64,000 nucleotides of DNA from Sesamum alatum (GCA_034509735.1 JACGWO010000001.1:12106854-12170853), one strand, 5' to 3'; positions 24,001 to 35,587 are shown, counted from the first letter of the stretch. Notes: generated from the letters alone by a model not told the origin. A program made the numbers and translations.

Positions 24001-24360
24001 AAGGCACAAGCGTTGGCAGACTTCATCTCCAAATTGACCGAGGAGAATGGCATGCAAGATGAGAGGTGTTGGAAGATGTTTGTGGATGGCTCTTTCACAT
24101 CCCAAGGTGGCGGAGCAGGAATATTACTCGAGAGCCCATATCAGGACACAATGCGTTATGCTATCCGGCTTGGGTTCGCCGCCTCAAATAATGAAGCAGA
24201 GTATGAAGCACTCATCGCGGGAGGGAAGTTGGCCTTTGCAGCCGGGGCGAAGCACGTGAAAGTATACAGTGATTCCCAACTGGTGGTTAAGCAGGTAAAT
24301 GGAGAGTTTGAGGCCAAGGGAGAGCAGATGGCCAAATACCTTGGAACAAATTCTGAGTGA
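20995..24360 (+). CDS. Tat gag C-terminus, protease, reverse transcriptase, RNase H and second RNase H (1121 codons open)
   Basis: Residues 1-110 complete the gag core (MAWFNQLP, FLHHFSINRR). A zinc-knuckle-like motif, EYCHFHKDRGHSTEECRHLK, is at about 190-209. The protease has LIDSGSSADILFY (Asp 352). A Lys/Glu-rich linker spans about 460-560. RT runs from about 610 with FIDFTDLNRACPKDSYPLPR, MPFGLKNAGATYQRL and YIDDMLVKSRK (751-761). The usual Ty3 RNase H is at about 890-1015. A second RNase H (MFVDGSFTSQGGGAGI, NNEAEYEAL) begins at about 1027. The double RNase H marks the Tat lineage. The frame is lost near 24345, just before integrase. It is the longest intact retroelement frame here. Confidence 0.92.
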   Translation: MAWFNQLPLGTIESFEQLSQRFLHHFSINRRYPKTASYLFTIIQRENESLREYVQRFSKAVLEVPHMNHELLASIMQQNLRRGRFKESVAGKPPSTQEELLLRSEKYIRIEKTVGLRPANPLKRKADEEERRFPPRSEGIRRERKPPISGELVRYTPLNAPRVQVLAVAKQQGLVRWPYPMKDNPHRMKSDEYCHFHKDRGHSTEECRHLKIEIEKLIRRGYLKEFVAKMKQGPREVTRENKRPTPRLEIRDKEEVDREKKDNLPTAGVIGVISGGPAGGDSGRARKAAARAAENVPDQVACNEFKGVPRARPAGEITFNDQDLEGNLPSCNEAIVVAASVSNFWVKKILIDSGSSADILFYKAFSQMRIDNIQLTPVNTPLTSFSGDVVAPLGEATLPISIGSYPRHVTKFVKFLVVDAPSAYNAISGRPSLNLFQAVISTYHMKVKFPTPEGVGEMVGDRKQAREYYASTLKPSVKDRERKGEGSGTGMSEKETRGREPGKRSSIEEKREETRKEAKKKKVGEERIEAFEEIKMVELLGDPKKVKKVGSLLSEQMEHVIVVFLQRSVGIRVELSDMRGIDPEVMVHRLNVDPKAKPMKQKRREFGVTRNKIISEEVEKLLQVDYIRPVHYPEWLANVVLVPKSNGKWRMFIDFTDLNRACPKDSYPLPRIDALIDSTSGCELMSFLDAFQGYNQIRLAPEDQEKTSFVTEQGTYCYRVMPFGLKNAGATYQRLVNGMFRDQIGRNMEVYIDDMLVKSRKKENHVADLQECFCTLKKYGMKLNPTKCTFGVQGGKFLGFMVSQRGIEANPEKIEAIMTMQPPRTIKEVQRLTGRMAALNRFISKSSERGLPFFKVLRKMDGFTWTEQCQVAFEELKKYLTSPPLLTKPEPGETLFVYLSVSEGAVSSVLVGEEVREHRPIYYACKALQGPEQRCAQIEKVALALVTAARKLRPYFQSHPVVVLTNQPLKTVLADPNTSGRMVKWSVELSEHGITYQPRPAIKAQALADFISKLTEENGMQDERCWKMFVDGSFTSQGGGAGILLESPYQDTMRYAIRLGFAASNNEAEYEALIAGGKLAFAAGAKHVKVYSDSQLVVKQVNGEFEAKGEQMAKYLGTNSE

Positions 24361-25740
24361 GAATGAAGAAGCGGATCACCTGGCTAAAATGGCCAGTTCA
24401 CTAGCTCCCCTAAAGAGCAGGAAGGTAACATTGTTGAGCCAAGAGTACCCGGATGTGAACGAAGAGGATAATGAAGTCCTGATGGCGAAAGGAGCTCCGT
24501 CGAAATGGATGGAGGAGATAGAATCGTATCTAAAAGTTGGGGAACTACCTCAGGATCCCAAGCAAGTTAGGACACTTCGCACGAGAGCAGCCAGATTTAC
24601 CCTGATTGGCGGGGAGTTGTATAAAAGAGGATTCTCGCAGCCATACCTCAAATGCATAAACGAGGACAAGGCGGAGTACGTTCTGAGGGAGATTCACGAG
24701 GGAAGCTGTGGCAACCACTCAGGCAGAAGAGCCCTGGCGCAGAAGACCCGAGGCAAGGGTATTTTTGGCCAACCATGCAAGCAGACGCCAGGGATTTAGT
24801 GAGGAAGTGCCGAAAGTGCTAAGAACATACCAATATCGCTCACGTTCCAGCTGCGGATATGCAGCCTCTGCAGAGTCTTTGCCCTTTCGACCAGTGGGGG
24901 ATGGATATAGTAGGGAAGCTTCCCCGAGCAACAGGCCAGCTAGAGTACTTGCTAATAGCAGTAGATTATTTTTCAAAGTGGTTGGAAGCAGAGGAATTAA
25001 GCAGGATTACAGAGAAGGAAGTCATCAAATTCGTCTGGAAAAATATCATATGTCGCTTCGGCATCCCCAGAGCCTTCGTGATGGACAATGGAACGCAGTT
25101 TCAGTGATCTAAATTTCGCCAATGGTGTCAGGAATTGAAGATAAAGCAGTACTACACGTTGGTGGCAACACCGCAGTCCAATGACCAGGCAGAAGTGACC
25201 AACCGAATAATCATCCAGAATTTGAAGACAAGACTAGAAGATGCCAAAGGCAATTGGGTAGAAGAGCTTCCAGGAGTTCTATGGGCATACCGAACCACCC
25301 CACGCCAGAGCACGGGGGAAACTCCCTTCAGTCTAGTCTATGGGTCGGAAGCCGTCATCCCAGTGGAGATTGGGAAAGAGACACTCTGAGTGAAGTGCTA
25401 CGAGCCGACTAGCAATGAAAATGAAAGGAGAGTCGACCTCGATTTTTTGGAAGAGCTAAGGAGCAGCGCGAATGTCAGAACTGAAGCATACAAAACGTTG
25501 ATGGCGAGAGCCTACAACGGTAAAGTCAGACTTCTAAGTGGGCGACCTTATTTTGCGGAGGGCTAACGCCACAGGGAACATTGGGAAGCTAGATGCCAAA
25601 TGGACCGGGCCATATCAAGTGATTGAGATTCTGGGGAAAGGAACATACCGCTTGCAGAAATTAGATAGAAAAGAAGTACCACGTACATGGAATGTGGTTA
25701 ACTTAAAGAAATATTGTGTAAATTTTTTTTTTGCACTTTA
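24299..25740 (+). pseudogene. Tat integrase (frameshifts and stops)
   Basis: 24299-24799 continues the second RNase H (ENEEADHLAKMASSL) into the integrase zinc region, ending near VRKCRKC in another frame. 24859-25107 holds the core start (QWGMDIVGKLPRA, VDYFSKWLEAEE, MDNGTQF), 25135-25389 the end (QSNDQAEVTNR, LWAYRTTPR, YGSEAVIPVE) and 25538-25740 the C-terminal part (KWTGPYQV). All DDE residues are visible. Stops at 24819, 25105 and 25387 and frameshifts make it inactive. Confidence 0.88.
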
Positions 25741-25845
25741 CGTTGTATGAAAGTTATAATGTAATACTCTCTTATAAATGTGGTAATGAAATTTTCTTTT
25801 TCGCAAGTTCTTGTCGCCTATATGTTTTAATTTTTTGCAAAAAAG

Positions 25846-26125
25846 GGGATTGCCCCGAAATAATAAAGAGAGGACTGCCTCTCACAGGGGGATTGCCGCG
25901 AAATAATAAAGAGAGGGACTGCCTCTCACAGGGGGATTGCCCCGAAATAATAAAGAGAGGGACTGCCTCTCACAAGGGGATTGCCCCAAAATAATAAAGA
26001 GATGGATTGCCTCTCATAGGGGACTGCCCTAATGCTTAAGCATAATAAAAAGGGAGGGACTGCCTCTCATAGGGGGACTGCCCCTAACATTGAAAACATT
26101 ATCTAAAAAAGGGGGATTGCCTCTC
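25846..26125. repeat. 44-bp minisatellite of paired hairpins in the Tat 3' region
   Basis: A unit of about 44 bp is repeated five to six times with decay. Each unit holds two perfect small stems: GGGG-attg-CCCC, and GAGAGG-gactg-CCTCTC. The spacer between them is 'gaaataataaa'. Units start near 25844, 25887, 25931 and 25975; later ones are longer or altered. Confidence 0.85.
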
Positions 26126-26304
26126 AAAGATATTGAAGTACGATATGATATAAGCATAAAACTTTTATTAAAAATTCAATGTTGGAAGAGAAAGAACAAA
26201 TGCTGAAAACTAGATTTATAAAAAGTGAATGCTAATAATAAATAATCCCTAACATATCAAGAATCTATGAAAAGAAATTCAAGTAAATAAATCCTAAAGG
26301 CTAA

Positions 26305-27990
26305 CTAATTCTTCTCTATGACAGAAGCCAGGTTTCCACCAACAGGAGTCTCCTCAACCATATCATCGGCAATCTCGTCTTCTCCATCCTCATCCCCTTC
26401 CTCATCAGGAACCTTGGGATCAAGAAACATAAAATCTTCATTACCAAACCGGCCGTTGCTCCTCAAGGTGGCGCGACATTGCCGGATTACTTGATCATAC
26501 ACCTCGCTAGCCTTGCTAAGAACAGCTTGGTGGAATTCCTCCGAGTCCACGTATTTCTCCTTAAAGTCATCCCCCACACGCTCCAAGTATGCCTTGCCAG
26601 CGTCAGACTTCAGGAAAGTCTTCCCCGAGGTAACCTCCCGGTTGAAGCTTTCCTTCCACTTGAGTTGTTCAGCGGAAGCAGTCTTGAGCTCCTCTTGACA
26701 GCGCTCCAAGTTTTTTCGGGCGTCTTCAAAGGCGTACTTCAAGCGGTCGATCTCCTTCTCATGGTTATTCAACCGCAGCTTAGTAGCTTCTGCTAAGTTG
26801 ATAACCTAAAAAGAATATACCTTAATTAGACAAGTGAGGATAGAAAATGAAGAATCAACAAAAAATTATAAACAACATACCCTGGCAGCTTCGCCTTGCA
26901 TAAGACGAGTGAGGGTGACTGTGGGGAGGGCGCCAAGTAGCATCACATCGTAGGGACTCACTAGCTCCCTGGATCTTTTATGAGCAAGGTCCATGTCAGC
27001 TGCATCCCAAAAAGAAGAGATATCTCCCTGCCTGTTCGTCCCATAGGTGAAGAGACCTTTTCCTGCTCCATGACGAGGAGGACCTGCTTTGCCTTCCCGG
27101 GGGCGTTTGGAGGCGTTGCCTTCAGAAGGGAGGGGAGGAGCGCCCCTCGTGACGATTGAGGCCCCGGGGGATCCCGAGTCCGGCAGGAGGTGAGCGCCGG
27201 CGACTGCTTTCTCCCCTCCTTGGAGGGGGGAGGAGGATGATGGGACCTTGAGGCATTCTCTTTGTCACGGAAACGATGGACATCGTGGCGGGAGATCTTC
27301 TTTCCTCCTACAAACAAGTCAACACTGGAAAAAGTGAGAAAACGTCGAAAATTTTTTACAAAGCAAGTAAAAGCAGAAAAGTTAAATACCAGCAGGCCCT
27401 AAAGTTTTGACGTCAAAAAGTTGGTCGAGCATCCCAACCCCGATGAAGGAGAGTCGAAGATCAGGAACGGGGTCGGGCACAAAACATGATTCCCCCCAAG
27501 GGGCAGTTAATCCCCAGGACGAGTCCTTTACAAATAAAACTTCTCTTTCCAAGGACCCTTAGAAGAGACACCACCCCCAAGAATCTTGCAACTCCCCCAG
27601 GGATAGAAATAGAAGTAAGAGTCGTTGGGAACCTTCCTGACAGTGAATAAAGTATAGAAGGCTTCGAGAGATGGGGTTAAGCCGAGCTCCTCAAAACGTT
27701 GAAGGAACCCCCTAAAACTCACAAGGGAGTTAGGTGTAAATTGACTAATGCTCAGGGTAGTACAGGTGATGATTTGGAGTAGCAGAGGATGAGGGGGGAG
27801 AGTGAAACCCGAGGAAAAGAATGATAAATACACAGTGAAGAACCCAGGAGGGGGAAACTTGATCCTGTCATCAATACTAGGCAACAGGCGGGTGAATTCG
27901 GAAGAAGCATTGACACTAGCTTCTAGAGAGCGGAACTCTTCAAAAACTCACACGACTAAGGCAACTATCGACATCCATTATACGATAGCG
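26305..27990 (-). pseudogene. spliced antisense ORF of the Tat element (decayed)
   Basis: On the strand opposite the polyprotein, several open blocks follow each other. 27884-27528 has IKFPPPGFF, LPPHPLLLQI, FRGFLQRFEELGL and FYFYPWG. After a one-base shift it runs to about 27390. 27317-26961 is a Pro/Ser/Lys-rich block. Then SPYDVMLLGALPTV leads to a coiled coil (26805-26305: EKEIDRLKYAFEDARKNL, then an acidic tail) with a stop near 26306. A 75-bp intron (26880-26806, GTATGT...TTTTTAG) joins EAAR to VINLAEA in frame. A 65-bp intron is likely at 27389-27325. Antisense ORFs between integrase and 3' LTR are known from Tat-lineage elements; their function is not settled. Stops and frameshifts mean this copy is probably dead. 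Confidence 0.7.
26806..26880 (-). other. 75-bp intron in the antisense ORF
   Basis: The donor reads AGG|GTATGT at 26881/26880 and the acceptor CTTTTTAG|GTT at 26806/26805, AT-rich inside. Removing it joins two blocks in the same frame and extends the coiled coil. Confidence 0.7.
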
Positions 27991-28327
27991 AGATTTTGAG
28001 TGGGCGGCTGAAGAGGACTCAGTTCCATCTAGACCAGAATTGACAAGATCAGTTGGAAGGGGACATAAGAGTGGGGGAGTTTCTCGGGAACTTGACTCAA
28101 AGGAAGGATTTGGAGAAGGCGACGGACAAGTGGAAGGTTTCGAATTGCTTCAATCACCTCGTGATCAAAGTCCACGATGTTCTGACACATGGGAGAAGTT
28201 GAAAGAGGAGAGGAGTCTAGGCTTATAACCGGAACAGAAGGAGAAGGAAGAGGCGTCCCTCGGGCAGGGACCGGCCGAGGTGCGGATCTGGCCGAGGGCT
28301 CGCGCCCCGGCCAGACCCAGGCTAGAT
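27991..28327. other. end of the Tat 3' region, GC-rich near the satellite border
   Basis: Decayed continuation of the antisense ORF region, then a GC-rich block (about 28255-28320: ggccgaggtgcgg, ggcgcgagccctcggcc inverted). No 3' LTR matching 19801-20080 follows. The element is cut off where the satellite begins. Confidence 0.5.
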
Positions 28328-28820
28328 CCTTGTGCTTTTAGTCCTTATCATTGCTAATAGATGACTCATTTTGGGCTATTAATATATTCGTATTAACTCT
28401 AATAATCAATATTAAAGCCACTCTTTGATTATATAACTAGGACTCCATGTTATTCAACATTAAACTACACTAGGACTACATCTGGAACACTCTTTGAGCC
28501 ATAGAGTCAACTTTGTACCTTTGGGCAACCCCAAACTCCTTTAAACAAGTTTAGACACTAATGCCCTTATATCTTTCCCATATCGAGGACTTCGAGAACC
28601 TTCCTAATCAATCCTATGTCCGGCTACATGCCTAATACTCAACACAATAGTGGGAAACACCTTGTGCTTTCAGTCCTTATCATTGACTGATAGATGACTC
28701 ATTTTTTGCTATAAATATATTCTTATTGACTCTAATAATCTATATTAAAGCCACTCTTCAATTATATGACTAGGACTCCATGTTATTCAACATTAAACGT
28801 CACTAGGACTACATCTAAAG
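28328..28820 (-). repeat. 333-bp satellite, inverted head (1.5 monomers)
   Basis: Reads as the reverse complement of the main array. CCTTGTGC occurs at 28328 and 28660, a spacing of 332 bp. It meets the main array head-to-head near 28820-28850, where GGACTACATCTA faces TAGATGTAGTCC across about 30 bp. Confidence 0.92.
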
Positions 28821-31800
28821 CTGACTCCATGGCTCGAAAGAGTGTTCTAGATGTAGTCCTAGTGCAGTTTAATGTTGAATAACATGGAGTCCTAGTCATA
28901 TAATCAAAGAGTGGCTTTAATATAGATTATTAGAGTCAATACAAATATATTTATAGCCCAAAATTTGTCATCTATCATTCAATGATAAGGACTGAAAGCA
29001 CAAGGTATTTCCTACGATTGTGTTGAGTATTAGGCATGTATTCGGACATACGATTGATTATGAAGGTTCTCCAAGCCCTCGATATGGCAAAGATAAAAGT
29101 GCATTAGTGTCTAAACTTGTTTAACGGAGTTTGTCGTTGCGCAAGGGTACAAAGTTGACTCCATGGATCCAAAAAGTGTTCTAGATGTACCCTTAGGGCA
29201 TTTTATGTTGAATAAGATGGAGTCCTAGTCATATAATCGAAGAGTGGCTTTAATAGTGATTATTAGAGTCAATACGAATATATTTATAGCAAAAAATGAA
29301 TCAACTATCAGTCAATGATAAGGACTGAAAGCACAAGGTGTTTTCTACGAGTGTGTTCAGTATTAGGCATGTATCCAGACGTAAGATTGATTATGAAAGT
29401 TCTCCAAGCCCTTGATATAGTAAAGATAAAATTGTATTAGTGTCTAAACTTGTTTAAAGGAGTATGTCGTTGCGCAAAGTTACAAAGTTGAGTCCATGGA
29501 TCAAAAGAGTGTTCTAGATGTAGCCTTAGTGCATTTTTATGTAAAATAAGATGGAGTCCTTGTCATATAATCGAAGAGTGGCTTTAATATTGATTATTAT
29601 AGTCAATACGAATATATTTATAGCAAAAAATGGGTCATCTAGCATTAAATGATAAGGACTGAAAGCACAAGGTGTTTCCTACGATTGTGTTGAGTATTAG
29701 GCATGTATCCTGACTTACGATTGATTAGAAAGGTTCTCAAAGCCTTCGATATGGCAAAGATAAAAGTGCATTAGTGTCTAAACTGATTTAAAGGAGTTTG
29801 TCGTTGCGCAAAGGTACAAAGATGACTCCATGGCTCGAAAGAGTGTTTTAGCTGTAGTCCTAGTGATGTTTAATGTTGAATAACATGGAGTCCTAGTCAT
29901 ATAATCAAAGAGTGGCTTTAATATTGATTATTAGAGTCAATACAAATATATTTATAGCTGAAAATGAGTTATCTATCAGTCAATGATAAGGAAAGAAAGC
30001 ACAAGGTGTTTCCTACGATTTTGTTGAGTATTAGGCATGTATCCGGACGTACGATTGATTATGAAGGTTCTCCAAGCCCTCGATATGTCAAAGATAAAAG
30101 TTCATTAGTGTCTAAACTTGTTTAAAGGAGTTTGTTGTTGCATAAAGGTACAAAGCTGAGCCCATGGCTTGAACGAGTGTTCTAGATGTAGTCCTAGTAC
30201 ATTTTTATGTTGAATAAGATGGAGTCCTAATCAAATAATCGAAGAGTGGCTTTCATATAGACTATTAGAGTCAATACGAATATATTTATAGCAAAAAATG
30301 TATCATCTATCACTCAATGATAAGGACTGAAAGCACAAGGTGTTTCTACGATTGTGTTGAGTATTAGGCATGTATCCGGACGTACAATTTTTTAGGAAGG
30401 TTCTCCTAGCCCTGATATGGCAAAGATAAAAGTGCATTAGTATCTAAACTTGTTTAAAGGAGTTTGTCGTTGCGCAAAGGTACAAAGCTGAGTCCATGGC
30501 TCAAAAGAGTGTTCTAGATGTAGTCCTAGTGCAGTTTAATGTAGAATAACATGGAGTCCTAGTTATATAATCGAAGAGTGCCTTTAATATTGATTATTAG
30601 AGTCAATACAAATATATTAATAGCCCAAAGTGAGTCATCTATCAGTCAATGATAAGGACTGAAAGCACAAGGTGTTTCCTATGATTGTGTTGAGTATTAG
30701 GCATGTATCCGGACATACGATTGATTAGGAAGGTTCTCCAAGCCCTCGATACGGCAAAGATAAAAGGGCATTAGTGTCTAAACTTGCTTAAAGGAGTTGT
30801 CGTTGCGCAAAGGTACAAAGTTGAGTCCATGGCTCGAAAGATTGTTCTAGATGTACCCTTAGTGCATTTTTATGTTGAATAAGATGGAGTCCTAGTCATA
30901 TAATCGAAGAGTGGCTTTAATATTGATTATTAGAGTCAATACGAATATATTTATAGCAAAAAATGAGTCATCTATCAGTCAATGATAAGGACTGAAAGCA
31001 CAAGGTATTTTTCTACGAGTGTGTTGATTATTAGGCATGTATCCGCACGTACGATTGATTGTGAAGGTTCTCCAAGCCCTTGATATGGCAAAGATAAAAG
31101 TGCATTAGTGTCTAAACTTGTTTAAAGGAGTTTGTCGTTGCGCAAAGGTACAAAGCTCTGTCCATGGTTTGAAAGAGTGTTCAAGATGTAGTCCTAGTGC
31201 ATTTTTATGTTGAATAAGATGGAGTCCTAGTCATATAATCGAAAAGTGGGTTTAATATAGATTATTAGAGTCAATACGAATATATTTACAACAAAAAATG
31301 AGTCATCTATCAGTCAATGATAAGGACTGAAAGCACAAGGTGTTTCCTACGATTGTGTTGAGTATTAGGCATGTAGCCGGACGTACGACTGCTTATAAAG
31401 GTTCTCCAACCCTCGATATGGCAAAAATAAAAGCGCATTAGTGTTTAAACTTATTTAAAGGAGTTTGTCGTAGCACAAAGGTACAAAGTAGACTCCATGG
31501 CTCGAAAGAGTGTTTTAGATGTAGTCCTAGTGACGTTTAATGTTGAATAACATGGAGTCCTAGTCATATAATTGAAGAGTGGCTTTAATGTTGATTATTA
31601 GAGTCAATACGAATATATTTATAGCTGAAAATGAGTTATCTATCAGTCAATAATAAGGATTGAAAGCACAAGGTGTTTCCTACGATTGTGTTGAGTATTA
31701 GGCATGTATCCGGACGTACGATTGATTATGAAGGTTCTCCAACCCTCGATATGGCAAAGATAAAAGCGCATTAGTGACTAAACTTATTTAAAGGAGTTTG

Positions 31801-32340
31801 TCGTAGCACAAAGGTACAAAACTGACTCCATGGCTTGAAAGAGTGTTTTAGATGTAGTCCTAGTGACATTTAATGTTGAATAACATAGAGTCCTAGTCAT
31901 ATAATCGAAGAGTGGCTTTAATTTAGATTATTAGAGTCAATAAGAATATATTTATAGCCAAAAATGAGTCATCTATCAGTCAATGATAAGGACTGAAAGC
32001 ACAAGGTGTTTTCCACTATTGTGTTGAGTATTAGGCATGTATCCGGACATAGGATTGATTAGGAAGGTTCTCGAAGTCCTCGATATGGGAAAGATAAAAG
32101 GGCATTAGTGTCTAAACTTGTTTAAAGTTGTTTGGGGTTGCCCAAAGGTACAAAGCTGACTCCATGGCTCGAAAGAGTGTTCCAGATGTAGTCCTAGTGT
32201 AGTTTAATGTTGAATAGCATGGAGTCCTAGTCATATAATCAAAGAGTGGCTTTAATATTGATTATTAGAGTCAATACAAATATATTAATAGCGCAAAATG
32301 AGTCATCTATCATCAATGATAAGGACTAAAAGCACAAAGT
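28821..32340 (+). repeat. 333-bp satellite array, about 10.5 tandem monomers
   Basis: GCACAAGG (last copy GCACAAAG) starts at 28998, 29331, 29665, 29999, 30333, 30665, 30998, 31333, 31666, 31999 and 32332, so the spacing is 332-335 bp. Each unit contains 'catggagtcctagtcatataatc' and a TATAAATA-like word on the reverse strand. Divergence between units is small but clear. No coding capacity. It ends abruptly at 32340 against a Helitron-like element. Confidence 0.96.
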
Positions 32341-32929
32341 AAAAAAGTGTTTATAATAATATAATTTATTTTCCAAAAATTCAAAAAGTTATTTTTCTCC
32401 AAAAAATTTGCAAGTTTAGTTGAATTTGATGGTCTCTCATTTAAAAAATTAAAATATCAAAAAATGACACTTATTTTAATATTCCGAAATATACAAATAA
32501 GTATATTAAAGATTTAATATTTTAGTAGTGATAATTTTATTTTTTTATTAAAATGAACTAAAAAAGATTTAATATCTCAAAATTCAAAAAGAAATTTTAT
32601 AATAGTTTTACCACGAATAAATAAAAATAGTTAAACAATTAATTTTAAATTTTATTGAATTAACCTCTATATTTATTATCAATTTAACGCATCTCTACAA
32701 TTTTTTTGATTAAATTAAAATATAAAAAAGAAGAAAACAAAATTCAAACAACCGTGTGGACTTTTTGCTGAAAAGAGCTCGAATTACACACACATGAAAA
32801 TACATAGATTTATAAACCATATGATCATAGATTTAGCAGAATCATATTTACATAGTTCGAGAAACTAATATGATCATTCTTTCCATCCTGTAAAACATCA
32901 TAATTAGTAAACAAAACATGAAATGTAAC

Positions 32930-33387
32930 TGATGTGGGCAGAAGATAGGGATACGAAGAAGGCGAACAAGAGGAAAGCTACGAGGGACCTCATGGGGATA
33001 ACTTTGCAAAGAAAGGGCCTCGTATCATTTTGCAACGAGGCATTAGGGATGACCTCGTAAGAATACGACCTAAAACTGGTCAGTTGCACTTGTGATGATA
33101 CGAGGAGCAACCAAGACAGGTTTGAATAAGGCAGCAGCGGCCTTGTAAAGAAAAGGCCTCGTATTAAGGCCTCGTACTGAGTCATGACAAAGTACTGCAG
33201 ATCTAATCAGATCCCCGAAAATCCGATAGAATCTTGGGAAGATCAAGCAAAAAGATATCATACGAAGCCATGAGGGGATAGACCATCCGTCCGAATTTGG
33301 TTATAAATACCCCCGCTCACAACTGGAATTGGGCAAACTCACACATCAACTCATCAATAAAGAGTAAAATAAGATCTCACGACATAA
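32930..33387. mobile_element. solo LTR-like insertion inside element F
   Basis: It starts TGATGTGGGCAGAAG and has a TATA word (TATAAATA, about 33302) near its right end. Element F sequence continues on both sides. GTAAC flanks both ends (32925-32929, 33388-33392), as expected for a 5-bp target duplication. The end reads CACGACATAA, so the usual CA would be at 33384; the end is slightly unclear. No internal region is attached. Confidence 0.6.
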
Positions 33388-33559
33388 GTAACAAACAACA
33401 AAATTAAACATAAAAATAAAAGTTCAATGGATGAAACTATAATACATATAATGGTGTATAAAAATATACAAAAAGGTAAATTTTAAATAGAAAAAGAAAA
33501 ACTAAATGTATGCTAATTAGTAGAATCATACAAAGAAATAAATATGTACCTATTAACAC

Positions 33560-34700
33560 TAAAGAAAGATGTTCATTCTTGTCAAAAACATGAAGTAAAA
33601 AGAACAAAAAAACTAAACCGTAGACTAAAAATTGAAAAGATGATAATATATATATATATATATATATATATTGGTGCATAAAAATAAACAAAGGGTAAAT
33701 ACTTAAACAGAGAAATAAAAACTAAATGGTAGATTAAGTAGAATCATACAAATAAATATTAAATAAAATATGTATCAATTAACGCTAAATAAATCTGTTC
33801 ATTCTTGTAGAAAAACATAAACTAAAAAAGAATGAAATATAAAAAAGAACAACAAAAATAAACTATAGACAAATTAATGGATGAAACTATAATATATGAA
33901 AAAAAAATTTGGTGTATAAAAGATACAAAAGAGTAAATATTTAAACATATATAAAAACTAAATGATAAATTAAGTAGAATAATTCAAACAAATATTAAAG
34001 AAAACATTATCATTAACACCAAATAAATCTCTTCCTTCTTGTAGAAAAAATAAAATCAAGCAATCACCATAGAAATATGAAAATTTAACACCATAAAGAG
34101 GAATAAATATTAAAATTATTATTTAATAAACAAAACACAAGAAAAATGGTAGAGATTATTATTTCAATATGTAGCTATAAACACTAAATAAATTTGTTCC
34201 TTCTTGTAAAGAAAATAGAATTTGAAAAAGAACAACAAAATTAAACTGTAGAATAAAAAGTTAAAATATGACATTTATATAAATATATATAAAATTGGTG
34301 CATAAAATAAACAAATGATAGATATTTCAACAAAAATAAAGACTAAATGGTAGATTAAGTAGAATCATAAAAGTACATGTTAAACGAAATATAATACCCA
34401 TTAACACTAAATAATCTGTTCATTCTTGTAGATAACAAAAACTAAAAAAAAAATGAAATATAAAAAAGAACAACAAAAATAAACTATAAAACAAAATTAA
34501 TTGATGAAACCATAATATATAGAAACAAAAAACTGGTGTCTAAAAGATAGGAAAGAGTAAATATTTAAACAGAAATAAAAACTAAATGATAAATTAAGTA
34601 GAATAATACTTATAAATGTTAAAAAGCAATATTTGTCATTAACACCAAATAAATCTATTCTTTTTGGTATAAAAACAAATCAAGCTAGCAATCACCATAT
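33560..34700. repeat. six diverged tandem units (about 160-240 bp) inside element F
   Basis: The word 'ttc(a/c)ttcttgta' recurs near 33572, 33798, 34034, 34198, 34420 and 34660, each followed by similar A-rich text ('aaactaaaaaagaa', 'ggatgaaactataata', 'ttggtg(t/c)ataaaa', 'aaactaaatg(g/a)tagattaagtagaat'). Confidence 0.7.
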
Positions 34701-35582
34701 ATAGAAATATGAAAATTAACACCATAAGAGGAATAAATATTAAAATTATTATTTAATAAAAAAAAATATAAGAAAGTGGTATGGATTATTATTTCAATAT
34801 TTCAAGTATCATGAAAAGTAAAATATAAGAAATAAAACGACATCGTGATAAAGTACAAAACATCAGTTTAGTTACATGAGATGAATATAAAGGATAAATA
34901 AATATTGAAATTTAATAGGCATAAATATATGAGTAAGGGATGAAGATTAATATAACTGAAAGATCATGGAGGAAAATAAATAAATTAATACCATATAAAA
35001 GTGTAAGATGTCACTACAACCATAGAAAAAGTAATGAGAAAAATTAAATATATGGAGTGTTAAATTTTGAAATCATTTAATGTAGAATGAAAAATTGGTA
35101 GAATTGAGTCTATATAATGAATGAGAGATGCAGAGTATTTAAATAAAAATTTGATGGAGACCATATTATTAGGTAATGATTTAAGATAAATACAAATTAA
35201 AATAGTATCATATTTGGAAGATATCATTTTGGATAAATATAAAATAATATTTAATTTATTAAAAGATAATGTTTCTAACCAATAAATTTTTTCTTGATAA
35301 TTAAGAATTTAATTATATTCTTGGATATAAGATTTTGGATAAATACAAAATAAATATTTAATATATTAAAATAGATGATGTTTCTAACCAATAAGATTTT
35401 TTCTCGATAATTTTTTTAAAAATCTTGCAGATAAGATTATCGATAAATACAAAATAAATAATTAATATATTAAAAATAAATAATATTTCTAACCAATGAA
35501 TTTTTTTTGATAATTAAAAATTTTAAAAACACCCAAAAAATGTATTTAGTTAAAATTGAGTCAATTTAGTCAAATTTCATTT

Positions 35583-35587
<5 letters not shown>

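Noticed and set aside
28821..32340. satellite monomers as LTRs or genes
   Set aside because: No TG...CA boundaries, no internal region between units, no ORF; regular 333-bp spacing is satellite-like.
19801..32340. a complete Tat element with 3' LTR beyond the satellite
   Set aside because: No sequence matching the 5' LTR end (19933-20080) appears after 28230; the TATA-bearing LTR at 32930 has different text.
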